From contig JBKBHA010000004.1 in NCBI GenBank assembly GCA_046297935.1, positions 186,001 through 250,000 on the forward strand: 64,000 bases of DNA, given 5' to 3'. Below, one piece after another: positions 44,130 to 53,108 of the stretch (positions within the stretch are counted from its first letter, which is position 1; the number at the start of each line of letters is the position of its first letter). A program made the position numbers and the translations under genes. Source of the stretch: CAYMZZ01 sp046297935. GTDB lineage: Bacteria; Bacteroidota; Bacteroidia; Chitinophagales; Chitinophagaceae. Below the pieces are notes generated by a model. The model did not search any database. It saw nothing but the letters and a program-made list of their open reading frames with translations, and was not told the DNA's origin.

Positions 44130-45962
44130 ATGAAAATCATAAAGAATCTTTTTGTTGGCATTTGCGCCACAACCGTTTTAGTGGCGCCGGGTTGCTCTAA
44201 GCGGCTCGAAGAAAAGCCGTACACGGTTTTTTCAGTCGATTATTTCAAAACTCCATCTGGTTTTCAAAATGGCATCAATGCGCTATATTCAGGATTGCGG
44301 TTTTTGTTTGGACCTGAAGGTGCAGTTGCCATGGGTGTTGCCGGCACAGACGAATGGGCTATGGGTGATCAGGCCCGCGCGGGTGCGGCAGGTGATCTTA
44401 CTTCGTTTTGTAACTACACGCTCGACAACACGGGTGGTTCTATCCTGACACCCTGGAACCGCAGTTTCAATAATATCAATCTGGCAAATGCGCTGGTAGA
44501 ATTTGCTCCGGAGATAACGATCAGCGATGCCGACCGGAATGTGGCACTTGGAGAAATCCGTTTTTTGAGAGCGTTGTATTACCTGAACCTGGTTCAATAT
44601 TTTGGCGCAGTGCCACTTGATCTGGGAAGCGGTGAGCTTAAATTCAACCAGACTCCCTTTCAGGGTTTCAACCGGTTGCCTATTCAGGAAACCTTTGTCA
44701 AGAACTATGAAGCGATCATTGCCGACCTGATCTTCGCTACTGAAAACCTTCCGGACACACGACCACAGCCGCCGGCTGCGGCTGCATTCAAATTATCAAA
44801 GGCGGCAGCTTTTCATCTTTTGTCAAAGGCCTATATGCATCGTGGTTATTCCACCGTTGCCCAGGCCACCGATTTCCAGGATGCTTACGATGCTGCTATG
44901 GAAGTAATCAACAACCAGTCGCGCTATGCCGTGTCGTTGCAAACCTATTATGCGGATGTACACCGCCCCGGAAATGACTATAATAATGAAATCCTGTTTG
45001 CGGTAGAACGAGTGCCTGGCAATTACGCCGCCAGTGAGGTACCCAATCCTCAGGGGATAAGTGGTACAAAAGGTATGGATGCATCGAACGATTTTAACGG
45101 GGACTATACAGCAGTGCGATCGCCTTTGGCTACTTCCCCCACAGCTCCGGTAAGTACCAGAACAGTTCAATATGGGCGGCCGATCCGACGTTTTTGTCCT
45201 ACGCCCTGGTTGTTTCACACAGCATTTGCTGATAAATTCAACGACAGCCGATTTGAGGGTTCTTTCCGCACCGTTTATATTGCCTCTACTACCGCAGGCG
45301 GCTTTACTGCCAATGTGGATACCGGATTCGTAGTGGCCCTGAGCGATCGAATAGCCGATTCGCTCAATGGTATCATGCCGGTGGGTCCGAGATTGAAACC
45401 CTATCGGGTGGTTGCACCGAGAGAATTTTACTTTATTGGAGGATCAACTAACGGTGCGGCCAACGCTACGGCTAATTTTTATCCCAGTTTGAGCAAGTAT
45501 GAAGATCCGGCACGTGGTGTGCCCAACTATCCAGGCGCCAGACCATTCCCGGTTTGCAAGTTGGGAGAAACCTATCTGCTGGCCGCGGAAGCCGCCATGC
45601 AGCTGGGCAATACAAATGCAGCAATGGACCTGATCAATGTACTAAAGCGCCGCGCTGCTGCGCGGCCGGGACTAACCTCATCAGAGATAGACGCTCGCTA
45701 CAATGCGATCAGACTCAACAGCCCTTCGCAGGTGACGCTTGATTTTATTCTCGACGAACGCACCAGGGAGCTTTGTGGCGAAAGCACGCGCTGGCCCGAC
45801 CTCGCCATCAGGAGTAAGCTGATTGAGCGGGTACGACTTTATAATACTGATGCTGCTGCCAACATCACTCCCAACAAGCATGAGTTGAGGCCGATCCCAA
45901 GAGAGCAATTGGATCGAATCATTGACGAAAACAAAGCACAATACCAGAATCCCGGGTATTGA
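44130..45962 (+). CDS. SusD/RagB-family outer-membrane glycan-binding lipoprotein
   Basis: About 610 residues from the ATG at 44130 (44118 is a second in-frame start). Lipobox at CATTVLVAPGC, followed by SKRLEEKPYTV. SusD hallmarks: LRALYYLNLVQYFGAVPL, AAAFKLSKAAAFHLLSKAYMHRG and, near the C-terminus, YLLAAEAAMQLGNTNAAMDLINVLKRRAA and FILDERTRELCGESTRWPDL. It caps SusC and binds xylan fragments at the cell surface. Confidence 0.94.
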   Translation: MKIIKNLFVGICATTVLVAPGCSKRLEEKPYTVFSVDYFKTPSGFQNGINALYSGLRFLFGPEGAVAMGVAGTDEWAMGDQARAGAAGDLTSFCNYTLDNTGGSILTPWNRSFNNINLANALVEFAPEITISDADRNVALGEIRFLRALYYLNLVQYFGAVPLDLGSGELKFNQTPFQGFNRLPIQETFVKNYEAIIADLIFATENLPDTRPQPPAAAAFKLSKAAAFHLLSKAYMHRGYSTVAQATDFQDAYDAAMEVINNQSRYAVSLQTYYADVHRPGNDYNNEILFAVERVPGNYAASEVPNPQGISGTKGMDASNDFNGDYTAVRSPLATSPTAPVSTRTVQYGRPIRRFCPTPWLFHTAFADKFNDSRFEGSFRTVYIASTTAGGFTANVDTGFVVALSDRIADSLNGIMPVGPRLKPYRVVAPREFYFIGGSTNGAANATANFYPSLSKYEDPARGVPNYPGARPFPVCKLGETYLLAAEAAMQLGNTNAAMDLINVLKRRAAARPGLTSSEIDARYNAIRLNSPSQVTLDFILDERTRELCGESTRWPDLAIRSKLIERVRLYNTDAAANITPNKHELRPIPREQLDRIIDENKAQYQNPGY

Positions 45963-45989
45963 CGCCAACCTACACATCAACAAAAAAGA

Positions 45990-47627
45990 ATGAAAGTTAT
46001 GAAACTGATATATTCAAAAGCAACCACAATGGCGGCTGCCGCTATACTGTTGCTGGCCTCCTGCAAAAAGGGGCCTGATGCGAATATTTTGGATACAGGT
46101 GATTTTCCAGCCACAGAAACACCGCTTCGTGATGCAGCCGACTTTCCGATTGGTGCGGCTGTGTCGGGCACCCCATTTCTCACCGACCCGGGTTACAGTG
46201 GCGCCGTAAAGCGCGATTTCGACGGTGTAACTTTTGAATACCTGATGAAGCACGCCGCTATCGTAGCCGATAATGGCACGCTCAATTTCACCAACACCGA
46301 TGCATTAGTGAATGCAGTAGGGGATCAGGAAATTTTTGGGCATACGCTTGCCTGGCACGACAATGTAAATTCAAATTACCTGAAATCATTTGCCGGTATT
46401 ACCATTCCCGACGCGCCTGAGTCGCTGGGCAACGGTGGCTTTGAAGCGGGTGGTGGTTCTCTTGCTAATTGGGGTACTTTCAACGCGCAGAACGGGAGCA
46501 CGGTAACCCTTACTACCGCGGCTTCGGAAGTCAGAACAGGCACTGCCGCCATGCGTGTGCAGGCAAACGTAGGCGACCCCACCGGCCAGTGGAAAGTGCA
46601 GATTGCCAGCGAACTGTTCAATACAGAAGCGGGCAAGCAATATAGGGTAAGCTATTACGTACGCGCTGCCTCCGGCACTGGTTCCATACGTATGAGTACA
46701 CAAACTGCAGGAGGCGGTTCAGCGCAATACCAGGGCGACCAATCTATACCCAGCGGACAGTTTACCCAAATTGTATGGACCATTACAGCCAACTCGCCTC
46801 AAACGCGTATTTTGTTCGATTGTGGAGGTGCTATCAATACCTATTTTATAGATGATGTGAGCGTAAAAGAAGTAATAACCGCCCCATCGGGACCTCAAAT
46901 TGCGCAGAAGCTGGAGCAGGCGTTGGAAAGTTTTATTAGTACAACGGTAAATCGATATAAAGGCAAAGTGCGCGCCTGGGATGTGCTGAATGAGCCGATG
47001 AGCCCGAGTGGCGCTTATCGCACTTCAGCCAATAGCACCGATATCTCCGGTATTGCCACCAAACCTAATTTTTTGATGTGGTCCGATTATATGGGACGCG
47101 ATTATGCATTGAAAGCTTTTCAATATGCAGCCGCCGCTGACCCCACGGCTGATTTGTACATCAACGATTTTGGATTGGAAAGCAGTGCTGCAAAAACGGA
47201 CTCATTGATCGCATTAGTCAACGAATTGAAAGCGAAGGGTGCAAAAATTGACGGCATTGGTACGCAAATGCATTTGGCCCGAAGCAATATCTACTATAAC
47301 GGCATTGATCAAATGATGCAAAAACTGGCTGCAACCGGGCTGAAAGTGCGAATCAGCGAACTGGATGTGCGCGTAGTTCAAAATAGCTCGTCGGGTGGAA
47401 TGACCGATCAGTTGGCAGCGTTTCAGGCGGCGATCTACAAGTATGCCGTAGAATCCTATCTGAAATATGTGCCGCCGGCACAACGCGGAGGCATTACTGT
47501 ATGGGGAGTGAACGATGCCAACAGCTGGTTGTACAACAATGGTGCAGAATTTCCGCTGATGTACGACGATAATTACAATCGCAAACCGGCTTATTCGGCA
47601 GTATTGCAGGCATTACAGGCACGTTAA
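45990..47627 (+). CDS. GH10 xylanase with a carbohydrate-binding module inserted in the catalytic barrel
   Basis: 545 residues, lipoprotein (ILLLASC). The GH10 barrel is split: its N-terminal part (about 45-140) reaches FGHTLAWHDNVNS, then a beta-sandwich CBM4/9/22-like module (about 146-296, beginning GNGGFEAGGGSLANW and ending YFIDDVSVKEV), then the rest of the barrel with VRAWDVLNEP (acid/base Glu335), LYINDFG, IDGIGTQMHL, VRISELDVRV (nucleophile Glu457) and GITVWGVNDANSWL. This architecture is known for Bacteroidetes GH10 enzymes of xylan loci such as those of Prevotella and B. ovatus/intestinalis. It follows susD by 27 bases and is probably the surface xylanase. Confidence 0.93.
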   Translation: MKVMKLIYSKATTMAAAAILLLASCKKGPDANILDTGDFPATETPLRDAADFPIGAAVSGTPFLTDPGYSGAVKRDFDGVTFEYLMKHAAIVADNGTLNFTNTDALVNAVGDQEIFGHTLAWHDNVNSNYLKSFAGITIPDAPESLGNGGFEAGGGSLANWGTFNAQNGSTVTLTTAASEVRTGTAAMRVQANVGDPTGQWKVQIASELFNTEAGKQYRVSYYVRAASGTGSIRMSTQTAGGGSAQYQGDQSIPSGQFTQIVWTITANSPQTRILFDCGGAINTYFIDDVSVKEVITAPSGPQIAQKLEQALESFISTTVNRYKGKVRAWDVLNEPMSPSGAYRTSANSTDISGIATKPNFLMWSDYMGRDYALKAFQYAAAADPTADLYINDFGLESSAAKTDSLIALVNELKAKGAKIDGIGTQMHLARSNIYYNGIDQMMQKLAATGLKVRISELDVRVVQNSSSGGMTDQLAAFQAAIYKYAVESYLKYVPPAQRGGITVWGVNDANSWLYNNGAEFPLMYDDNYNRKPAYSAVLQALQAR

Positions 47628-47694
47628 AAATTGTTTAGATAAAGAAGCCGAATCCGGCATTGCATGAATGTGCAGTTCTCATAGCAATCGTCAT

Positions 47695-47722
47695 GGAGGG
47701 ATGATTCCTCATCCCTCCTTTT
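47695..47722 (+). terminator. Rho-independent terminator after the GH10 gene
   Basis: GGAGGGATGA, loop TTCC, TCATCCCTCC, then TTTT: a perfect 10-bp stem with a T run. It follows the stop of the GH10 gene by about 67 bases and lies 22 bases before xylB. It should reduce read-through from the susCD-xylanase unit into the xylose catabolic genes. Confidence 0.85.
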
Positions 47723-47743
47723 CTTTAAATCAATTATGCATAT

Positions 47744-49261
47744 ATGTTGGTACTGGGAGTTGACCTGGGTACTTCTTCGGTGAAAGTGTCAGTAATTGAT
47801 GCAGCCTCACAAAAAAGGCTTGCCAGCGCCAGTTGGCCTGAAACGGAAGCTGAAATTGTTTCTACACAGAGAGGCTGGGCGGAGCAAAGTCCGGAGATAT
47901 GGTGGGAGCACGTGCAGCAGGCCATTCGAAAATGCCATGAAGCAGGCAACTATCATCCAACCGATATTTCCGCGATCGGTATTGCCTATCAGATGCATGG
48001 ACTGGTTCTGGTGAACTCAGCATTGAATAGTATTCGAAAAGCAATCATTTGGTGCGATAGCCGCGCTGTGCAAACTGGTGAAGAAGGTTTGTCAGAATTG
48101 GGTGCGGAATACTGTCAACAATGTCTTCTTAACTCGCCGGGCAATTTTACTGCATCAAAGCTGGCATGGGTGCGAAAGAATGAGCCTTTTGTATTCCAGC
48201 GGATTCAACATTTTATGTTGCCTGGAGATTTTATTGCCATGAAGCTCACAGGCGAATTGACTACAACCGCATCCGCTCTGTCGGAAGGTATTTTTTGGGA
48301 TTTCAGGAATGCCCGCGTATCCGAGGAAGTCCTGCAATGGGCAGGGTGGTCAGGTGAACGTTTGCCGAAAATTACCCCGGTGTTTGCTGATCATGGCCGC
48401 TTGCAGAGTTCGGTGGCACAGGCATTGTCGCTGCGACCGGGCATACCTGTTAGCTATAAAGCAGGCGATCAGCCTAACAATGCGTTGGCGCTACAGGTGA
48501 TGGAGCCGGGAGAAGTTGCAGTAAATGCCGGCACTTCAGGTGTTATCTATGCAATAACTGATCAGCTTCAGGCCGACTATCAGTCGCGCGTCAACAGTTT
48601 TGCACATGTGAACTACAACGAATTTCAACAACGGATCGGTGTATTGCTTTGTATAAATGGAGCGGGAATCTTCAACCGATGGGCCCGTCAGTTGCTGGGA
48701 AATAATTTTACTTATCAACAAATAAACCAGTTGGCTGAGGCGGCACCTGCAGGATCACAGGGATTGATGGCTTTTCCTTTCGGAAACGGAGCGGAGCGAA
48801 TGTTGAATAATTTGAGTCCGGGTGCGGGCTTTGTGGGTATCGATCTTAACCTGCACGGAACTTCGCATTGGCTTAGGGCCGTGCAGGAAGGAATTGCCTT
48901 TGCCTTTCGCTATGGTATGGACATCATGCTGGAAAATGGGCTGGATATCCATTTACTAAGGGCCGGGAACGCCAACCTGTTTCAGTCATCCATTTTTACT
49001 CAAACACTCGCTGATATCTGCGGTTATCCAATAGAACTTAGAGAAACCGACGGTAGCGTGGGTGCTGCCATAGGGGCCGCCCTTGGCCTGGGTTATTACC
49101 AACACGCGAGTGATGCCGCAGCGCTAAATCCGGTGTTACAAAAAGTAGAACCCCTGTACATAGATGAGGTTGCAGAAAATTACATGCGCTGGAAAACCGT
49201 ATTACAACAGAGCTTGCATAAATTAGAGCCTGCAAGTTCACTGACGCTAAGCGAATCCTGA
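47744..49261 (+). CDS. xylB: Xylulokinase
   Basis: 505 residues, FGGY carbohydrate kinase family. It starts VLGVDLGTSSVKVSVIDA (phosphate-binding), has QMHGLVLV, IIWCDSRAVQTG, AGDQPNNALA and GAGIFNRWARQ, and near the C-terminus LLRAGNANLFQSSIFTQTLADI with TDGSVGAAIGAALG (ATP site). It phosphorylates D-xylulose to xylulose 5-phosphate. The ATG is at 47744, 22 bases after the terminator, and the gene precedes xylA by 25 bases. Confidence 0.95.
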   Translation: MLVLGVDLGTSSVKVSVIDAASQKRLASASWPETEAEIVSTQRGWAEQSPEIWWEHVQQAIRKCHEAGNYHPTDISAIGIAYQMHGLVLVNSALNSIRKAIIWCDSRAVQTGEEGLSELGAEYCQQCLLNSPGNFTASKLAWVRKNEPFVFQRIQHFMLPGDFIAMKLTGELTTTASALSEGIFWDFRNARVSEEVLQWAGWSGERLPKITPVFADHGRLQSSVAQALSLRPGIPVSYKAGDQPNNALALQVMEPGEVAVNAGTSGVIYAITDQLQADYQSRVNSFAHVNYNEFQQRIGVLLCINGAGIFNRWARQLLGNNFTYQQINQLAEAAPAGSQGLMAFPFGNGAERMLNNLSPGAGFVGIDLNLHGTSHWLRAVQEGIAFAFRYGMDIMLENGLDIHLLRAGNANLFQSSIFTQTLADICGYPIELRETDGSVGAAIGAALGLGYYQHASDAAALNPVLQKVEPLYIDEVAENYMRWKTVLQQSLHKLEPASSLTLSES

Positions 49262-49286
49262 TTTTTTTACCAAATACCAACAAGAA

Positions 49287-50615
49287 ATGTCGACAACATT
49301 AGGATCAAAAGAATATTTCAAAGGGATCGGGCAGATTGGATATGAAGGACCACAAACTGATAATCCACTGGCCTTTCGCTGGTACGATCCAGGCCGGGTA
49401 GTGGGCGGCAAACCCATGAAAGAATGGCTGCGTTTTGCCTGTGCTTACTGGCACTCATTTACAGGAAGCGGCGCCGATCCGTTCGGCGAGCCTACTCACC
49501 TTTTTGAATGGGATCAGGCATCTGACGTACTTGGTCGCGCCAAAGCCAAAGCCGATGCGGCTTTTGAGTTTATGACGAAACTGGGTTTGCCTTTTTACTG
49601 TTTTCATGATGTGGATGTTGTTGAATACGGCATTGATGTGGTGGAAAATGAGCGTCGCCTGCAGGCGATGACCGAATACCTGGCAGCCAAACAGAAAGAC
49701 AGCGGGATACAACTGCTATGGGGCACGGCCAATTTGTTTTCGAGCCGTCGATATATGAATGGTGCCGCCACCAATCCCGACTTTCATGTGCTGGCCCATG
49801 CGGGTGCGCAGGTTAAAGCGGCGCTTGATGCTACCATTCAACTGGGGGGTCAAAATTATGTGTTCTGGGGAGGCCGTGAGGGTTACATGAGTTTACTGAA
49901 CACCGATACTCGTCGGGAAAAGGAACACATGGCGCGTTTTCTGCATACGGCAAAAGACTATGCAAGAAGAAACGGTTTTAAGGGTAAGTTTTTCATTGAA
50001 CCGAAACCATGCGAGCCCTCAAAGCATCAATACGACTACGATAGTGAAACGGTAATTGGCTTCCTCCGGCAGTTCGATTTGCTGGACGATTTTAGTTTGA
50101 ATATCGAAGTAAACCACGCAACTCTGGCCGGACATACATTTCAGCACGAACTGCAAATGGCAGCCGATGCTGGTTTGTTGGGAAGTATTGATGCCAACAG
50201 AGGCGATTACCAAAACGGTTGGGATACCGATCAGTTCCCCAACAATGTGCTCGAACTCACCGAAGCCATGCTCGTGATTATTGAAGCGGGCGGATTTGGC
50301 GGAGGCGGTATAAATTTCGACGCCAAGATCCGTCGTAATTCAACCGATCCTGAAGATCTGTTCTATGCGCATATTGGAGGTATGGACTGTTTTGCTCGTG
50401 CACTGTTGGTAGCCGATGCCGTTTTGTCGAAGTCGGATTATAGAAAAATACGCGAGGATCGCTATGCTTCATTTGACTCCGGAAAAGGACAGGAATTTGA
50501 AGCAGGCAAATTGTCGCTCGAAGACCTTCGACAGTTTGCGATCGACAACGGAGAACCCAAAGCAAGAAGTGGTCGTCAGGAATTGTTGGAAAATATCCTG
50601 AACAATTTTATTTAA
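49287..50615 (+). CDS. xylA: Xylose isomerase
   Basis: 442 residues, class II size. Family motifs: FKGIGQIGYEGPQTDNPLAFRWYD, YCFHDVDV (catalytic His), NYVFWGGREGYMSLLNTD, KGKFFIEPKPCEPSKHQYD (Glu/Lys metal and base residues), NIEVNHATLAGHTFQHE and GGGINFDAKIRRNSTDPEDLF. It interconverts D-xylose and D-xylulose, feeding xylB, which lies directly upstream. Confidence 0.97.
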   Translation: MSTTLGSKEYFKGIGQIGYEGPQTDNPLAFRWYDPGRVVGGKPMKEWLRFACAYWHSFTGSGADPFGEPTHLFEWDQASDVLGRAKAKADAAFEFMTKLGLPFYCFHDVDVVEYGIDVVENERRLQAMTEYLAAKQKDSGIQLLWGTANLFSSRRYMNGAATNPDFHVLAHAGAQVKAALDATIQLGGQNYVFWGGREGYMSLLNTDTRREKEHMARFLHTAKDYARRNGFKGKFFIEPKPCEPSKHQYDYDSETVIGFLRQFDLLDDFSLNIEVNHATLAGHTFQHELQMAADAGLLGSIDANRGDYQNGWDTDQFPNNVLELTEAMLVIIEAGGFGGGGINFDAKIRRNSTDPEDLFYAHIGGMDCFARALLVADAVLSKSDYRKIREDRYASFDSGKGQEFEAGKLSLEDLRQFAIDNGEPKARSGRQELLENILNNFI

Positions 50616-50639
50616 CTTTCTGCCTCAATCCTGATTTTC

Positions 50640-50681
50640 AAAAGGCGTCTTAGTCCCCGCCAGGAATAAGATGCCTTTTTT
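50640..50681 (+). terminator. Terminator-like hairpin between xylA and the symporter
   Basis: AAAGGCGTCTTA, a 14-base loop, TAAGATGCCTTT with one G-U pair, followed by T residues. It lies about 25 bases after xylA and ends 15 bases before the symporter ATG. It may attenuate read-through or mark the end of the xylBA unit. Confidence 0.7.
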
Positions 50682-50695
50682 AACAATGCTGCAAT

Positions 50696-52330
50696 ATGAA
50701 CACGCTTCAAACGCTCGACTACATTGTACTGGCCGCATATTTCGCAATCCTGCTGCTGATTGCCTGGTGGGTGATCCGCAAAAAAAATAATACAACAGAA
50801 GAATATTTCCTGGCTGGCCGTAATGTGGGTTGGTTTGTGATAGGTGCTTCCATATTCGCGTCCAATATCGGTTCGGAACACGTGGTGGGTTTGGCCGGCA
50901 CCGGTGCCGAATCGGGCATGCCAATGGCACACTACGAACTGCACGCCTGGATCGTGTTACTACTTGGCTGGTTTTTTCTGCCTTTCTATATGCGCAGCGG
51001 CGCGTTTACAATGCCAGAGTTTCTTGAAAAACGCTTCGACAGCCAGTCGCGATGGTTTCTTTCACTTTTTTCCATTGCAGGATATGTTCTTACTAAAGTA
51101 TCGGTTACCATTTATGCGGGGGGCATTGTGGTATCGCAATTGTTGGGTATCGACTTTTTACAGGGTGCCATAGCCATAGTGGTAGTAACTGGCTTGTACA
51201 CAATCGTTGGTGGAATGAGGGCGGTGGTTTATACAGAAGCATTTCAGACGGTAGTCTTATTGTTAGGGTCGGCAGTAATTACAATTATGGGATTAAATGC
51301 CGTTGGAGGTTGGGAAGAATTGAAAGCAACCGCCGGCAGCAGTCATTTCAATATGTGGCGGCCTGCTTCGGATCCGGAATTTCCATGGACGGGTATGCTG
51401 ATTGGAGGAACCATTGTGGGGATCTGGTACTGGTGCACCGATCAGTATATCGTGCAACGAACCTTGTCGGCACATAACATTACTATTGGCCGGCGCGGTG
51501 CCATTTTTGGCGCATACCTAAAGCTTACGCCGATATTTATATTTCTTATACCCGGCATTATTGCCTTTGCGTTAAAACAAAAGGGCTTGCTGCAATATGA
51601 GAAGAGTGATCAGGTATTTCCTACCCTGGTGCAGTACCTGTTACCAGCCGGCTTAAAAGGCTTGGTTGCGGGCGGATTGATGGCTGCACTGATGAGCTCT
51701 CTGGCTTCGGTTTTCAACTCCGCCTCTACCTTGTTTACAGTTGATATTTTCAAAAAGATGAAACCCGATACACCGGAGAAGGATCTGGTGCGTGCAGGTA
51801 AAATAGCCACTGCCGTGATTGTTGTGCTGGGTATGCTCTGGATCCCGATTATGGAAAAGATTGGCGGAGGAGTTTTGTATCAATATCTGCAGAATGTGCA
51901 GGCCTATATTGCGCCCCCCATCACAGCCGTATTTGTATTAGGCATACTGTGGAAGCGGGTGAATGCCAAAGGTGCCATTGCAACTTTACTATTTGGTTTG
52001 TTGATGGCGACTGTGCGAATCGTAAGTGAGCTGATTTTTCTTGAGAATGGAAAAATTCCGGCTGGTGAAGAAAGTTTGTTTGCTCAGTTCGCTGCTATCA
52101 ATTTTGCACACATGGCCATTTATATGTTCGTAGCCTGTGTCATCATTTGCCTGACTGTTAGTCTGGCCACTGACAAACCTGACTATGAAAGAATAAAGGG
52201 GTTGACGCTTGGTACATTGTCGGCCGAACAAAAAGCAGCTGCCAGAAAAACCTTCACTACCTGGGATGTGGTGTTCTCAATTTTGCTGGCAGCCATTGTA
52301 ATTGGCGTGCTCACTTATTTCAGAGGTTGA
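50696..52330 (+). CDS. SSS-family sodium:sugar symporter (probable xylose transporter)
   Basis: 544 residues, about 14 membrane helices, like SGLT. Motifs: DYIVLAAYFAILLLIAWWV, TTEEYFLAGRNVGWFVIGASIFASNIGSEHVVGLAGTGA, GLKGLVAGGLMAALMSSLASVFNSASTLFTVDIFKK (Na+ site region) and GILWKRVNAKGA. SSS members near xylA-xylB commonly take up xylose, galactose or glucose. Position after xylA suggests xylose; it is a second inner-membrane route beside the GPH transporter. Confidence 0.9.
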   Translation: MNTLQTLDYIVLAAYFAILLLIAWWVIRKKNNTTEEYFLAGRNVGWFVIGASIFASNIGSEHVVGLAGTGAESGMPMAHYELHAWIVLLLGWFFLPFYMRSGAFTMPEFLEKRFDSQSRWFLSLFSIAGYVLTKVSVTIYAGGIVVSQLLGIDFLQGAIAIVVVTGLYTIVGGMRAVVYTEAFQTVVLLLGSAVITIMGLNAVGGWEELKATAGSSHFNMWRPASDPEFPWTGMLIGGTIVGIWYWCTDQYIVQRTLSAHNITIGRRGAIFGAYLKLTPIFIFLIPGIIAFALKQKGLLQYEKSDQVFPTLVQYLLPAGLKGLVAGGLMAALMSSLASVFNSASTLFTVDIFKKMKPDTPEKDLVRAGKIATAVIVVLGMLWIPIMEKIGGGVLYQYLQNVQAYIAPPITAVFVLGILWKRVNAKGAIATLLFGLLMATVRIVSELIFLENGKIPAGEESLFAQFAAINFAHMAIYMFVACVIICLTVSLATDKPDYERIKGLTLGTLSAEQKAAARKTFTTWDVVFSILLAAIVIGVLTYFRG

Positions 52331-52344
52331 TTGGCCTTTTCCAG

Positions 52345-52767
52345 TCAGCCCGCCAGATCACGTGTATCCACGCGACGGCTATTGGCCGGCAACCAGGCTT
52401 CTTCAAACTCGGCCACTATCTGGTTGGCGCCGCCAAACACGCCGAGCACTTTGGCACGCCCGGTACCAATATTTCGGATATTGTGTGCTGCCTGCCGTGG
52501 TATCAGTATCAGTGAGCCAACCGCTGCTTCGATGGTTTTGCCATTAACTTCTGCTTCCACTTCACCTTCCAGCACTACCAGCAACTCTTCAGCAGAGTCG
52601 ACATGACGGCCCAGGTGGCGACCAGGCTCTAATTCAAAATAAACGGACGCTAGTGATTCACTTCCGTTAAAACCCAGCAGGGGAAAATGGGCACGGCATT
52701 GCTGCAACTCATTGTCGCGTCCGGTGAATTCTACTAATTCGAGATGGTTGAGATTTTGAGAGTACAT
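52345..52767 (-). CDS. Cupin-domain protein
   Basis: 140 residues, a single small beta-barrel. Metal motif 1 is GRHLGRHVDSAEELLVVLEGEVEAEVNG (His, His, Glu) and motif 2 is GSLILIPRQAAHNIRNIGTGRAKVLGVF (His). Such proteins bind metal and can be isomerases, dioxygenases or binders; none is assigned. It is convergent with the symporter and its start faces the suf region. Confidence 0.85.
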   Translation of the reverse strand: MYSQNLNHLELVEFTGRDNELQQCRAHFPLLGFNGSESLASVYFELEPGRHLGRHVDSAEELLVVLEGEVEAEVNGKTIEAAVGSLILIPRQAAHNIRNIGTGRAKVLGVFGGANQIVAEFEEAWLPANSRRVDTRDLAG

Positions 52768-53067
52768 CTTAGATAAGGTTTAATTTGTTGAAATACACAG
52801 CTGCAAAGTTGCATCCGGCAGACGCGGGCAGCTATACCCGAAAAAGGGGGAATATTTCACACATTTTACGGGCATTCGGAACGGAACAGTGACCAGCTCC
52901 GCACACTGTTCCAAAAACACTTAAAGGGGAAAAGGGATAAGAGAATCATTTGTAAAAAAATTTCAACTGTATATAATTGTAAAACAATACACAGCACCAT
53001 AATATGTCATAATTGCCTTTTCAGTTGTGCCCAGTTCCCCACTCATAAATTCCCAAATTAATTGCTG

Positions 53068-53087
53068 TTTATACTTTTTTGTATAAA
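53068..53087. promoter_or_regulatory. Candidate Rrf2/SufR-type operator before sufB
   Basis: TTTATAC-TTTTTT-GTATAAA, perfect 7-bp arms with a six-base spacer, ending 21 bases before the sufB ATG and nine before the -7 element. It covers the place where the -33 element of that promoter would lie. The only regulator gene in the operon is the Rrf2 gene at 58762-59259, so it is the likely ligand. This is inferred. Confidence 0.55.
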
Positions 53088-53096
53088 TCCCCTCCG

Positions 53097-53104
53097 TACC
53101 TTTG
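53097..53104 (+). promoter_or_regulatory. Predicted -7 promoter element of the suf operon
   Basis: TACCTTTG fully matches TAnnTTTG. It ends four bases before the sufB ATG (53109), so the transcript would begin at or next to the start codon and be leaderless or nearly so. No TTG is found exactly 19 bases upstream; a T-rich run ending in TTG at 53081 is spaced about 15 bases. Confidence 0.5.
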
Positions 53105-53108
53105 CGGG

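Larger units (their letters stand above)
52768..53108. other. Divergent regulatory region between cupin and suf operon
   Basis: About 340 bases with no gene. It contains a 9-bp inverted repeat with a 12-base spacer at 52883-52912 (GGAACAGTG...CACTGTTCC), a 7-bp palindrome at 53068-53087 and a -7 element at 53097-53104. The rest is AT-rich. The first repeat is nearer the cupin gene, the second is next to sufB. Confidence 0.6.

Noticed and set aside
47660..47673. TGCATGAATGTGCA before xylB as a third LacI site
   Set aside because: The arms are only four bases with six spacer bases, unlike the TGCAA-4-TTGCA core at the other two sites.
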